DNA of 64,000 nt from Allodiplogaster sudhausi (taxonomy: Eukaryota > Nematoda > Chromadorea > Rhabditida > Diplogasteridae), in NCBI GenBank assembly GCA_945643635.1, contig CALZFC010000018.1:5966001-6030000 (forward strand). The letters run 5' to 3'. The translations under genes were made by a program, and so were the position numbers. Each line of letters begins with the position of its first letter. The first letter of the stretch is position 1. Positions 48,327 through 58,872 of this stretch are shown in pieces. The notes beneath the pieces are model-generated. The model was not told where the DNA came from. It searched no databases and worked only from the letters and a program-made list of their open reading frames with translations.

Positions 48327-48613
48327 TCCTCGTCAGCACTAAACGAGGTCATTCTCGAGTAATAGTGCATTATTACCAATAGTGTGATCATTATCATTAT
48401 TATTATTATTATAATAAAAAGAGTATAATGCCAAAGAAAGATGGAGGACTGGCCTTGGTTGGCCAAGAGTCCTTATTAAATGAGGAGCCACAGTCATCAG
48501 TTTGCATCGTTCACTTGGTCCTATTCTCTTCTTTAAAAAATGACAGACGTGTGAAATAAGAGGCAAAGCCGAATTTTCGCCACCATTTTCCATGGAAAAG
48601 AGTCAAAACGAAA

Positions 48614-49630
48614 GCCTTCCGTTAAGATCAATCCTTCTGCAATAACCCATTGAATAATTGTACTCAGAAAGTGCCAAATTGGGAAATTCGGAACATTTAA
48701 AGAAACGTCGTGACGTTTTTTGGAGGCGTTCAAAAATTCACTCTTCTCTTGCGTTGAATAGTACAACGGGGCGCTATTTGAAGAAATTCGGAATTTTTTT
48801 AGTAAATAATTACATTTTCGAAGACATCAGAAACGATGGCTGGGTGACATTCGCCGGCGGAAGTCGAGTGAAGAAGCGCGAACACGAAGAGGCAGAACGC
48901 CAGAGAGCAAGCAGCACGAGAGGGCGCCATCAGAGAGGCGAAGGGAGGAGAGAGACGGAGACAACCCGAGAGCTGATCGGAGAGGCGACCACTCGCAGGC
49001 CAAGCAGCGCGGGATAATGATGAGTTTCGGAAACAATTCTTCCACGTTGTTTTGGAGCAAAATTTTGAATTTTAATGCTAATTTCGCCCTTTCTGCAGTG
49101 GAATATCCACTTCCCCACGTTTCCTTCATTTATGCCCTTCCCCTCATTAGCATAGCCACGTGTTTATTTGCATTCGTGTTTGGAACGCATTGTAATTAAA
49201 TTTAGTTATTCCTATTAATTTATTATTATTATTTATAATTTACTATTCATTATTCCTCGCTGGCTCTTCGTGAGAGTTTCTTTCCATCTTTGTTGGTCCT
49301 GGTTGTTGAGTTTGAGAAAAAACCGTGAAAAGCCCGCGTCTGCCTGTCCCAGCACATCATATCGCCTGACTTCGTCAATTATATTGCATACTCCGCTTCA
49401 CTTTCTCATGATATGATTTCTTTCAAAGGAGAAAGAAGAGAAAGCGCATTTATTTAAGACATAATGTTTATAACAAAAAATTTAGATAATTGCCAGCAAG
49501 GCCGAATTTTCCTATTATGGGCTATGAAATTTGATTACCCTTTTTTAAATATTACTTTGTCAAATTGAACTTATTAAGTTTCTTCATTGAAATTCACTAT
49601 GGGAACATTTTGTCGATAAGTATTAAGCAG
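48614..49630. other. Palindrome spacer with T9 fragment
   Basis: Unique to the centre of the large palindrome. It holds an inverted exon 1 of a T gene with its conserved upstream block (48931-49430), then AT-rich sequence (49430-49630) with no gene. Confidence 0.7.
48814..48930 (-). pseudogene. T9: isolated T-family signal exon
   Basis: MAPSRAACSLAFCLFVFALL, then HSTSAGECHPAIVSDVFEN and a donor. The next exons are replaced by the palindrome arm, so only the first exon remains. Confidence 0.65.
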
Positions 49631-49917
49631 TTTCGTTTTGACTCTTTTCCATGGAAAATGGTGGCGAAAATTCGGCTTTGCCTCTTATTTCACACGTCTG
49701 TCATTTTTTAAAGAAGAGAATAGGACCAAGTGAACGATGCAAACTGATGACTGTGGCTCCTCATTTAATAAGGACTCTTGGCCAACCAAGGCCAGTCCTC
49801 CATCTTTCTTTGGCATTATACTCTTTTTATTATAATAATAATAATAATGATAATGATCACACTATTGGTAATAATGCACTATTACTCGAGAATGACCTCG
49901 TTTAGTGCTGACGAGGA

Positions 49918-50383
49918 CTGAGACTTCTCCTCTTCATCATCGTGCTTCTTGCGCTTGCGACCGCGAACCTTGCGAGAACGTTGAAGAAGGAACAAGTAAG
50001 ATGGGTAAGCTTGTTTTCAAATCATCGAATTTTGATAACCATCACGAAAATTTTTTGTATGAGTGCTAGCAGCTGATTTATTTTATTTTTCCAAAACAAG
50101 ACAAGTTGTAGCATATTTTTTGCTAGCAGACGATTTAGAATTTCTATTCAAGCTGTATTCGATCGAAATGCATAAATATTACGTAGTGTGCACTTTTTTA
50201 TCCACTTGGTTCCTCTAAAATTTTTATTTAATTAAAAAATATTTTAATTTCTGCATTTTTATCCAGACATGCGACGCGATGCCGTACAGGGAATGCCTCT
50301 GGAGAATTAGATATTGCAAAAATGCACGTGATGAATGCAGCGTCGAGTGGAATAACGGAGAGTGCTGTATCAGAAGGTTCTAA
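49918..50383 (+). pseudogene. P6: six-cysteine secreted peptide gene with altered start codon
   Basis: Exon 2 (50267-50383, acceptor ATCCAG) encodes 38 residues: TCDAMPYRECLWRIRYC, then KNARDEC and NGECCIRRF. Cysteines are at mature positions 2, 10, 17, 24, 33 and 34, close to P1. Exon 1 (to 49995, donor CAA|GTAAGA, phase 0) encodes the hydrophobic LLLFIIVLLALATANLA. At the position where the related sequence at 55387 has ATG CGA CTT, this copy has CTG AGA CTT, and an in-frame TGA lies just upstream. It is either a start-loss pseudogene or a gene using CTG or an unseen 5' exon. The cysteine exon itself is undamaged. Confidence 0.6.
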
Positions 50384-50899
50384 GGCAAATTGAGAAGAGA
50401 AGCTCCGATTCTGCTTTCTTACCCGAAAGAGAAGTGAAATCAATAAATTGGTAAAGAACTCTGCAAAATATTCTCCGTTGCACAACACGAGAGTTTTTGT
50501 CAAGAAACCACGGGTTTGATGTATAAATGATTCGAATGTGGCATGCGAACGATCGAAAAGATTATTGCTACAAAGATGATTTTCCAAAACCATTAGAAAT
50601 TCAATACAATCCTGCTTTTCGGGGCAGTGATATGCTTGAAATTCATTTGTATTCCAATAATTACATAACACAACCCTTAACAAAAGCCTTTGTAAGTAAA
50701 ATAACAAAGCGACTGCCTAGGCCACTCCCATTAGCTTCTTCAATTAATTTTAAGGCTAACTTTTTAAAGCATAATAAACTAGAACTAGAACCAAATCTGT
50801 GAACATTTTTTTTTTTTCGATATCAAAGGTTTTTTTTATTCTTTTAACAATTTCAACCAAACTCCAATGAATTGTCTTGACGAACAAGCGTTTTATTCT

Positions 50900-53194
50900 T
50901 TAAGAACTGAAATCCATTTTTCCTAAATTGCAGCCGCAATAGCAAAGGAAGATCACGGTGAACACGACGAACGCCACGGCGATCCAGAAAAACTGCAAGG
51001 GGAATTCTTGAAAACTATTTCAGCCTTGTGTTTTGTTAAAGCAATGGTGTAAAAAATGTATGAGTCCTTCAATTATGCTTTTTCAGTGCGATTCTTACCG
51101 GAGACGTGGAGAAAGGCACCAAATACGGCAGCTCTTCTTCTTCTTGTGGAATAAGCAATCTAAAATGTAGGAGACTAGGAAAAAAAGAGTCATATTTTTC
51201 TTTGAATAGAACATAAAATTGTTTTTATTGGTTTCTTTGTAAAGAGGCGCTGGAACTTTGCAACAAACTTCTCAAAGGCTGCAGAATTCGTGCGAGAATT
51301 GTCACGGTCTCCTGAAGTCGCCGGTGGGCTGAAAATTTGAACAAAAAGCTTTGCAAACAAATTGTTGTTCAAAAACTCTATTTACATTACGCCAGCTGGC
51401 GTAATGTAAATAGAGTTTTTCACTCTAAAAACTTATCCATGAAACTCGTTTTTCATTAATTCAATGTTTACTCTTATGATTACAAAGCCCACTATTATGC
51501 GCTAGATATAAAAAGGAATGGTTGTGATAGAGAAAAGCTGCTGCAGAAGTTGAAGTCGAAATTGTTTTTTTTATAAACTCCGACGAAGAGCATGGACCGA
51601 AAAAAACTAAACGTTTGCTCAGTTGTGGTGGTAGTTGTAGTGGTCGAAGTCGTTGTGGTGCTGCAATATAAGCTTTGGTTCATTGTGAATAGAACTAATT
51701 GACATAAAATAACCGAAAAAAGTAATAAAGACAATTTATTAATACACTGACGAGGCCGTGGAAGATGTCGTAGTCGTGGTGGTTGTTGTCCTGAAATTAA
51801 TTTAAAACTAAATTTTAAAAAAATAAAGGAGAGACCGGATATAAAAGCTGCATAGGACCCCTATGCCATTCAAAATATCTTGTCAGGGTCACAATTTTAT
51901 AATTCTTAAGTGTTACTTTCGTCTATATTTGTGTACTATATTTGTATAATGCTAATTTGCATAATAACAAGCAGGGAAACTATTCTTTCGCCTCTGAAAA
52001 CAAAGGATTTCATTTTCAATTCATAATTCGTGGCTGTGGAAGTTCATGATTTGTTGAAACCCGCGCACCCACATTCACTCTCTCGGTCGCCTAACGGCCG
52101 CACACTCTCTCTCCCTCTCTACGCTCCGCCCCCTCGGGAGAGGGCGCGCCAGAGAGGGGCTCTGCACGACTGCAGGACGGCTGAGCACCGACCGCAAGCC
52201 AGGAGGCATATTAACAGGTCGGTCATTACACATTATTAGATCTAGATGAGGAGTCAGGCTTTAGGCGGCCTGGCTTCTTACAGATTGAAAAGCTCACCTG
52301 TTATAGGAGCCTTCCAGAACCGCAATCATCTGTGAAAATCAAAAGTGTTTTTCAATGATTTAATTTTGGACTCTTGAAAATTGTTTTGCACTTTTGTAAC
52401 TAAAAAAACAAATTGTTGTGCTGAAATTAGTTAAACGCTTTTGTAACCTGGTCAAAGCTATCCAAAGACAAAGTTCCGTTGGAATCGCTTTTCATCCGGT
52501 TTTCGCCAAGATAGACAATGATGTTGGATATGGCGTTGGGATAATTTCTGATATCGAGGTAGCAGTTTCCGTCATCAGCTAAGCAAGATGCCTTCATGTT
52601 CCAGAAACGACCGTTGAGCCATTCTAAATTCCGACATTCATAGCTCTTTTTTGGGAAGAAAAAAATATTATCTGCAAAGCTTTATGAAAAAAAATCAGTA
52701 CTTCATATAGAGTTAAATATGAGTATCACAAACTCCAACCAAATGTGATTTTCTTGTCCATTTTTTTCGCCAACTCAAAGCTACGCGTATCTGTGATTTC
52801 GCATTCTTGCGATGTGTTGCGATCGCTGTGAATTGCGTAGAGGCAAAGTTGGTGTCCTCTAGCAAGGTACGTGCAACGCTCTGCACACTTGCTTCCATTG
52901 TCCCAGTTGTAGCAGGTAGCAACCTAAAAGTCAAGTCGGGATGAAGTTTGTAATAGGCGATCATAATTTCTAGCCTTCTGTTAAAATCCCTTCTGCTAAA
53001 GGCCATTGAATAATAGTACTCCGGAGGTGCTAATTGAGAAATTCAAAATATTTGAAGAAATTATTTACAATTTCGAGTTTGCTGAAAGGCCAGGGTGAGA
53101 TGGCTGGGTGGCATTCGCCGGCGGAAGTCGAGTGAAGAAGCGCGAGCACGAAGAGGCAAAATGCCAGAGAGCAGGCAGCACGAGAGGTCGCCAT
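50900..53194 (-). CDS. T8: diverged T-family membrane protein, complete exon set
   Basis: Exons on the minus strand: 53194-53069 (signal peptide CSLAFCLFVLALLHSTSAG), 52923-52740, 52671-52448, 52329-52298, 51790-51752 (Thr-rich), about 51660-51617 (STTTTSTTTTTTTTEQ), 51159-51099 and 50992-50900. Phases agree across exons 1-5 and 7-8. The end of exon 6 is uncertain because the usual GTAGGC donor is missing after TEQT. An extra frame at 51328-51190 (PPATSGDRDNSRTNSAAFEK) may be an alternative exon. The ectodomain pattern matches T1 (CYNWDNGSKC, CLYAIHSD, GNCYLDIRNYPNA). The tail is different: after the helix FFWIAVAFVVFTVIFLCYCG comes CNLGKMDFSS with three cysteines. A solo LTR sits in intron 4. 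Confidence 0.6.
51371..51420. repeat. Mirror copy of the 50-bp perfect palindrome
   Basis: Lies at the symmetric position in the right arm, so it already existed when the large inversion duplication formed. Confidence 0.95.
52052..52282. mobile_element. Solo LTR, 231 bp
   Basis: Begins TGTTGAAACCCGCGCACC and ends GGCTTCTTACA (TG...CA), flanked by a 4-bp duplication GATT (52048-52051 and 52283-52286). The left palindrome arm shows the empty site. It is GC-rich compared with its surroundings. A single LTR with target duplication implies recombination between two LTRs of a former full element. It is not related to the two other LTR types in this window. Confidence 0.8.
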
Positions 53195-53680
53195 CAGTGG
53201 AGGAGGGACGAAGAGAGAGAAGGGACAGAGGGGAGAGAAAGAGAGCGGCAGAGACAGCCCGAGAGCTGATCGCAGAGGCGACCACTCGCAAGTCAAGCAG
53301 CACGGGATAAGGATGAGGTTCGGAAAATTTTTCCACGTTGTTGTGTTTTTGGAGCATAGTTTTGCATTTTGATACGCATTTCGTCCTTGCTGCAATGGAA
53401 TATCCATTTCCACACGTATCCTTCATGCCTACCCGTTCGCTCATAAGCGCTAACCACGTAAACATTTTCATGCTTATTTTGCTCGAATTGTATTTCTAGT
53501 AATTTTCGCCCAACCGGCCTACGTGAACGGTTGCTACCTTCTTTGTTAGCCGATTCCGGAGTGCTTGCCGAGAAAAACCGTGAAACCCCGAGTCTTCAAG
53601 TTCTTGCTTATCCTATCGTCTGACTTCGTCTATTTCATTGCTCACTCCGATGCCCTTTTTGATCGTGTTTTATTTGTTTA
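53195..53680 (-). promoter_or_regulatory. T8 upstream block
   Basis: 53195-53450 is the conserved GA/CT-rich leader plus upstream block of T genes. 53510-53680 matches 36360-36560 and 49240-49400 (inverted). No element can be singled out. Confidence 0.4.
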
Positions 53681-53940
53681 ATCGGGCAAACAGTGCGTGA
53701 TATCTCCAGCATTAGTGCTTCCGTATCAGGAATTTTTTGAGGGAGTTTAAGTTAGAATTTTTCGTCTCGCTAACTCCTGTAAGAAATGAAAACTCGAATA
53801 TTTCTATGCTCCCATTTGGCCTTAATAATGTTTTAGCACAGATAAACGATTTTCGGAGACACAAGCAAAATATTGTCTTCGATAGCTAAATGCATTTTTT
53901 TCTCTGTACGAAATCACACAAAGCAACAATCTTTATTCAA

Positions 53941-54175
53941 TCAGGAAGTGAGAACAAAATCGATTTAGAAGCGGAGAAGCGCAACGACTGGCGACTGTGA
54001 AGAAAGCCATGCTGACCAAGCAGAACTGTACAGGGCATTATCCTTTAGTTATTTCGAAAACAAATGTTATCACATAAGTAAAAATATCATAAATGATAAA
54101 ATATTCTCTTCAAATAGACTTTAAGCTTACGCGAAACGTGTAGAGCGGCGTCAGATACGGCAGCGCATCGCAAAC
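53941..54175 (-). pseudogene. T11: relic of T-family exons 8 and 7
   Basis: Minus-strand 54027-53941 has a degraded membrane exon (FCLVSMAFFTVA then a frameshift). 54175-54130 has a degraded exon 7 (DALPYLTPLYTF). Both are followed on the other side by R-like sequence. No other exons remain. Confidence 0.5.
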
Positions 54176-54254
54176 GGAACACTTTTGAAAGAACATAAAC
54201 AAATGTGGAAGAAATTGGAAAAAGAAGGAAGCGACGGCAAGATTAAATGAATTT

Positions 54255-54407
54255 ATGCAAATCCGCGTAGAGAATGTCCATGATTCGACTCGTTGCCTCT
54301 ACAACGTTGACCGATGGTCCGGGAACAGCAAAGCCGAATCTCGCATGGACATTCGCGAGGGTATTTGGCTTCAGGAGACTAAGAACCTGATTATACGCGT
54401 TTTATGA
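54255..54407 (+). CDS. Unrecognised small ORF
   Basis: MQIRVENVHDSTRCLYNVDR begins a 50-codon frame whose codons are less AT-rich than the flanks, and the frame is open for some distance upstream. I do not recognise it. It could be a fragment of a transposon or retained exon. 54408-55386 shows nothing else. Confidence 0.2.
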   Translation: MQIRVENVHDSTRCLYNVDRWSGNSKAESRMDIREGIWLQETKNLIIRVL

Positions 54408-55386
54408 AGCGTTACTTCATATGTTAAAGGAACAATGGGACAAAACATTGCCGTTTATAAATTAAGCTATGAATTTCCTTGCACGAATAATGCAAGAGTC
54501 GACTGTATTATTTAAATTTTATATGCATTCGCGTCTAACCTCTCAACTATAGAGACGTTTTCTACAGTACCCAAAATAAGTGCAAATATCTGGTTAAATA
54601 CGGATTTTCATAATGCGGGATCAACTCCATTCGAACTTTTGTGCCATATTTGATCATACTGGACGATAAAGGATAAGTAACTTTTTTCGTCTACTACCTC
54701 CCTTAACAATTAAATTAATACAAAATAAATTTTTTTAACTTAAAATTCGCAAAATCTGACTCAAGTTTGCGTGGCGAATGTTAAAAAAACCATCAAAACC
54801 TTTCTGAAGGATATCCATGCCAGGGAGGGCACAGCGACACGAAACATTTTCATTCGAATTCCATGACGCAAGAGGTCCTGATTGGCAAGGGCGAGTAAAC
54901 AATTAATCAGTTATTGTTTACTATTAAATAGTATTTTTTGTTTAGAGAATAGTTTTTTTTTAAGTAATTTACTCTCAAAATGACGAATAGACGGCCCGAC
55001 GATCGGCAGTAAGCAGTGGAAATGGTGATGGACATATTACTAAATTATCAATGCACGTATGTAAAAGCAGAAAATAAATTAAAGCGAACACTGCTGTTTT
55101 AGTTTCTTTTTCCTATTTCACATGCTCTCTCGACCGAGCGACAGGCAACTTTATGAGAGAGCGCATTCAAGCTCGTTCTCTAGCGCTACTGTAGATTCGC
55201 CGGATACTTTCTTTAATACGATTTTTTTATTTTGTGGATTCTTCATTCACTCTTTGTTGTCTGTATTCATGTCAGCAACTTTTACGCTTTATATATTTTT
55301 TTTTTGGTGATTTTTTTTCCTATTCAAATTTAGAGCAATTAATTACTAAATATTTAAGAGTGAACATATAGTTTCCTGTTGACGGC

Positions 55387-55554
55387 ATGCGACTTCTATT
55401 GATGCTTCTGTTTGTCGCGCTTGCAGGAACGTGCTCTGCACAAAAAAACTGTTCGATAAACGCTTCTTTGTTGTTCCCTTTCCGAATTGCACCCACGACA
55501 TTCCACTTATTTCAGTTTACACAACGTAGAACAGTTTGTAGCAGATTGTCATGA
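55387..55554 (+). pseudogene. Chimeric frame: P-family signal peptide joined to inverted non-coding repeat
   Basis: MRLLLMLLFVALAGTCSAQ is a good signal peptide of the P type, with the ATG that P6 lacks. After KNC the sequence switches to the repeat seen at 13583-13735. The open frame runs on for 55 residues in total, with two cysteines in the mature part. Probably a rearrangement product, although it is technically a secretable ORF. Confidence 0.4.
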
Positions 55555-55912
55555 GAAGGATGTTGGCCATCATCTCGCTTTTCTCTGACGTCTGTATATC
55601 TCATCCCTCGGAAAAATGGAGTACAAATGGAGTCACGCGAAATCTGACATGTCATGTGGGAGCCGTTTGAGAGAATCTAACAGGAGCGATGATTTTATAG
55701 TTGCGGTATTTCTGTGGAGAGAGGCGAGAGACAGTAGCACCATTTCTCTGGTATTCTTTACACCCTTTTTTTTAACCAATCTGGCAAATTATTCAGGACT
55801 TCGTGGCAGGAGTTTTCCCTTATGGTCTCCTTTAAGTAATATATTGTCTTCGATAGCCAGATCAGTTTTTGACTCTGTTCAAAATCACACAAAAACAACA
55901 AGTTTTATTCAT

Positions 55913-57505
55913 TCAGGAAGTGAGAGCAGATCCCATTTCGCAGCACTGGAGCGCAATGACTGCCAGAGAAATCAGAACGGCGACAGAGAAGAAGGTCACG
56001 CCGACCCAGAAGAACTGTATAGAGAAAAATCCTTTTGTAGAATTGAAAATCAGTTCTAACATAGATCTTAAAATTTCTATTATTATTATTATGGAATAAC
56101 CAAATTCTCTTCTATTATATTTTAAACATTTTCGCATACGGGAAACGTGTAGATCGGCTTCAGGTACGGCATCGCTTCTTCTTGCGGAAAGGACGAGCTA
56201 AAACATAGATATTCATAGATAATGTTGTATCTTCATTATACTCTCTTTTGTATTATTCAGACTTTGCAAAGCCAAGTGTATTTCTTATTGTTCATTAATT
56301 TTTCATGCTTTAAAGAGTGAAGGATAATAAAAAAAATCTTCTTTGATTTGCCTACATGGCAGTGGAAGTCGTCGTTGGCTCAGTGGTGGTGGTAGTTGCA
56401 CTTTTCGAAGTTGTTGCACTGGCCGAAGTTGTTGTTGGCCTGCAATGTACCATTAGATCGTTGTGAGTAAAAGTATTTGGTGGATAATGACTGAAAGAGA
56501 AATAACTACTGTATCCAGAAAGGCCATTCTTTGAAGACACAAACGTGGTCGTGGAAGTGTTCGTAGTCGTCGAGGTTGTTGTGCTGAGATTACTTTTAAA
56601 CAATACTTCTAAAATTCAATTATTTTTCTAATGAAAATAAAACACCTGTACATTCCCTGCTGAGATAGAAGAGCCCTATTATATTCTACATTCTGCATCA
56701 TAATATCAAAACTGATTTGGTGTTTTAATGCGCACAGCAGAATTCAGAACTGCTTTGTTTAAATTCATAATTCTTGTTTGTGTATCTTTATTACTAAAAA
56801 TCTTACATATTAAACGGAAGATAAGTACCGTCCAGAATCGCAATCACCTGAATTGTTTTTTTTTATATTTTAGTTTTGAACATTTGCTTAAAGCTGTTTA
56901 TGAAATAGTTATTGAATAACTACAGTGTACTAGAGAGAAAAAAATGATGTACTGAAAGTAATTTAGCGTTTCAGAAACCTTGCCAAAGTCATCCAAAGGC
57001 AACGGAATTGCTTTGCAAGCGGCTTTCTCCAAGATAGGCATTGAGGTTGTAGATGGCATTTGGGTACTTGCTGATGTCGAGGTAGCAGTCGGAGTTGTCA
57101 TCGATGTGGCAGATTGCCTTCAGCTGATAGAAACGACTGTCGTACCACTCTGAATTCCGACATTCGAGCAGACATTCATAGCTATTTTTGGGAATGAAAA
57201 AATTCTTCTCTGTGAAAATTAAATGGCAAATATTCCGTTTGTTGTAATTGTTGTCTTTACTATTGTCTAATTATACCTCATATAGTGTAAAATATTAATA
57301 TTCTCGAAACACGTGGGAATAGCTGAAAGTATGTAAATTCTAACCAATTGTGATTCGCTTGCGAAAGTATTCCTCAATTAAGTCGCATTCTTGCGTAGTC
57401 TCGCTGTCGCCGTGAAGTATGTAAACGCAATAATTGTTTCCTTTGCGGAGGATTTTGCAACGCTCGTCACACATGCTTCCATTTCCCCAGTTGCCGCATT
57501 TAATG
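55913..57505 (-). pseudogene. T10: T-family copy without exon 1
   Basis: Exon 8 (56014-55913), exon 7 (56197-56140), the Thr-rich exon 6 (about 56438-56355: PTTTSASATTSKSATTTTTE) and exon 5 (about 56583-56543) are intact. So is exon 4 (about 56849-56812). Exon 3 (about 57215-56980) has a 2-bp loss giving an early stop. Exon 2 (about 57500-57350) has lost its acceptor (TTTTATATC instead of TTTTAG). Exon 1 and the upstream block are absent. Confidence 0.7.
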
Positions 57506-58560
57506 ATATAAAAGTCAAGTCGGGATGAAGTTTGTAATACGCGATATCATAATTAACCCATTAACTTTATGAAGAATGCAATTGTTGCAAGCGTTCATAG
57601 GAGCATTATTGGGACCGTTTATGCTAAATAAAAATGGTCATTTCCAAAGCATCGCCGCAATAATTTGCTTTGATATTGGGCATGTCTGACGAACAATGAG
57701 GCTCATCATATTAATTGTGTCGTATAGATTGACAATGTTGCATTGTTCATTAAATCAATTGTCACGTATAGATGACATTGGTGGAGATGCACGAAGAATG
57801 AATGATGTGAAGTGGGGAAAGTGATGAGCGTGGATGTGCGGGAAGAGGGGGGGGGGAAGGGAGAGGAGCTAGAGTGGGAAGAGGCATGAGAGATGACAGA
57901 CTACTGATAAGTGGAGGAGCGTGGATAAGATACAGCGTGCTCTGATCACTTTTATGTGCCCGTTGGCGATTTGTGCTCGGCCTCTCCAGCTCGAGCCTGG
58001 ATTCTTCCTTTCTTTTTTCTTGTTCTTCTTCTTTTCTTTTTTTATCATTTCATAACTTTTGCGTGATATTTCTTTCAATAGTTTAATATGTATCTATAAA
58101 TTATAGTATTGTTGTTTATGGCTAAAGTATATCATGAATAGTACGAAAGAAAATAGAACATTGAACTGTTGAGCGCATACATATATGACTCATTTTGGTT
58201 CCCTGACGTCTTTTCAAGATAGCGAGACGGAAAGAGAGAAAAACCGATGACAGACAGATGGAGATGACAGAGAGAACGGCTGCTGCTGCTGCTGCTCCTG
58301 CAGCTGCGTCTTTGCACTGCAACGGAGCGGCACCAGCTGAGATCGAGGCAAGAGATATCATTCGGCTCTGGCTATTCTTACCATTCATTGGTCTCTTGAT
58401 AGAAGCCCCATGCGGAGAGTAGCCATTTTTCCCCACATCATTTATATAGTATTTACAAGGAGCATAAAGCTCAAGAGTTCTTTTAAAATTCTAAATTCTT
58501 TTTTCGTCGTGTTATTCAAACTTATTGTTAGAGTTCTTCAATTAGCGCACTGACAACTTT
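57506..58560. other. Intergenic stretch without supported gene
   Basis: Contains a G-run (57848-57858) and a GCT/CTG repeat (58277-58305). A minus-strand frame over the latter (58436-58122) has an Ala-rich hydrophobic segment but no ATG at its start, so it is left uncalled. Confidence 0.55.
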
Positions 58561-58561
58561 T

Positions 58562-58855
58562 ATCCCGGCTATTAGACCCCTTATAGCTTAAATCCTATCT
58601 ATTAGACGCCTGCTAACTTAGCTACTTTCTATTAGACCACTGCTAACTTAGCTCCTTTCTATTAGACCCCTGCTAACTTAGCTCCCTTCAATTAGACACC
58701 TGCTAACTTAGCTCCCTTCTATTAGACCCCTGCTAACTTATCACCCTTCTATTCGACCCCTGCTAGCTTAGCTCCCTTCTATTAGACCCCTTCTACCTTA
58801 GCTCCCTGCTATTAGACCCCTGCTAACTTAGCACCCTTATATTAGACCCCCGACG
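58562..58855. repeat. Minisatellite, 30-32 bp unit, about nine copies
   Basis: Tandem variants of CTATTAGACCCCTGCTAACT followed by TAGCTCCCTT end 18 bp before the first codon of the VWA gene. The unit shares CTATTAG-CCC with the inverted ends of the element at 592-924, perhaps by chance. Confidence 0.9.
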
Positions 58856-58872
58856 AGCCCAGTCGCCGTTTC

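Larger units (their letters stand above)
45318..48613. repeat. Large palindrome, left arm
   Basis: Reverse complement of 49631-53159. Coordinates in the inner part sum to 98244 with no gaps (48613 pairs with 49631). A 2-bp indel near 46670 and the solo LTR in the right arm shift the outer part. I counted about ten substitutions over 3.3 kb. The outer edge (45318) lies inside exon 1 of T7. Confidence 0.95.
49631..53159. repeat. Large palindrome, right arm
   Basis: Inverted partner of 45318-48613, longer by 235 bp because of the solo LTR and its target duplication. Unlike the left arm, the T copy here continues beyond the arm into a full exon 1 and upstream region. The right side is therefore probably the ancestral locus and the left arm the copy. 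Confidence 0.95.

Noticed and set aside
45318..53159. Dismissing the inverted repeat as an assembly error
   Set aside because: The arms differ at several positions, one has a solo LTR with a clean target duplication, and a unique 1-kb spacer separates them. Still worth confirming with long reads.
58122..58436. Minus-strand Ala-rich ORF with a hydrophobic segment
   Set aside because: It opens with GTG rather than ATG, spans a CTG/GCT repeat, and has no splice or homology support.
58562..58855. CRISPR-like array
   Set aside because: Units are contiguous tandem repeats without unique spacers, in a eukaryotic genome: a minisatellite.
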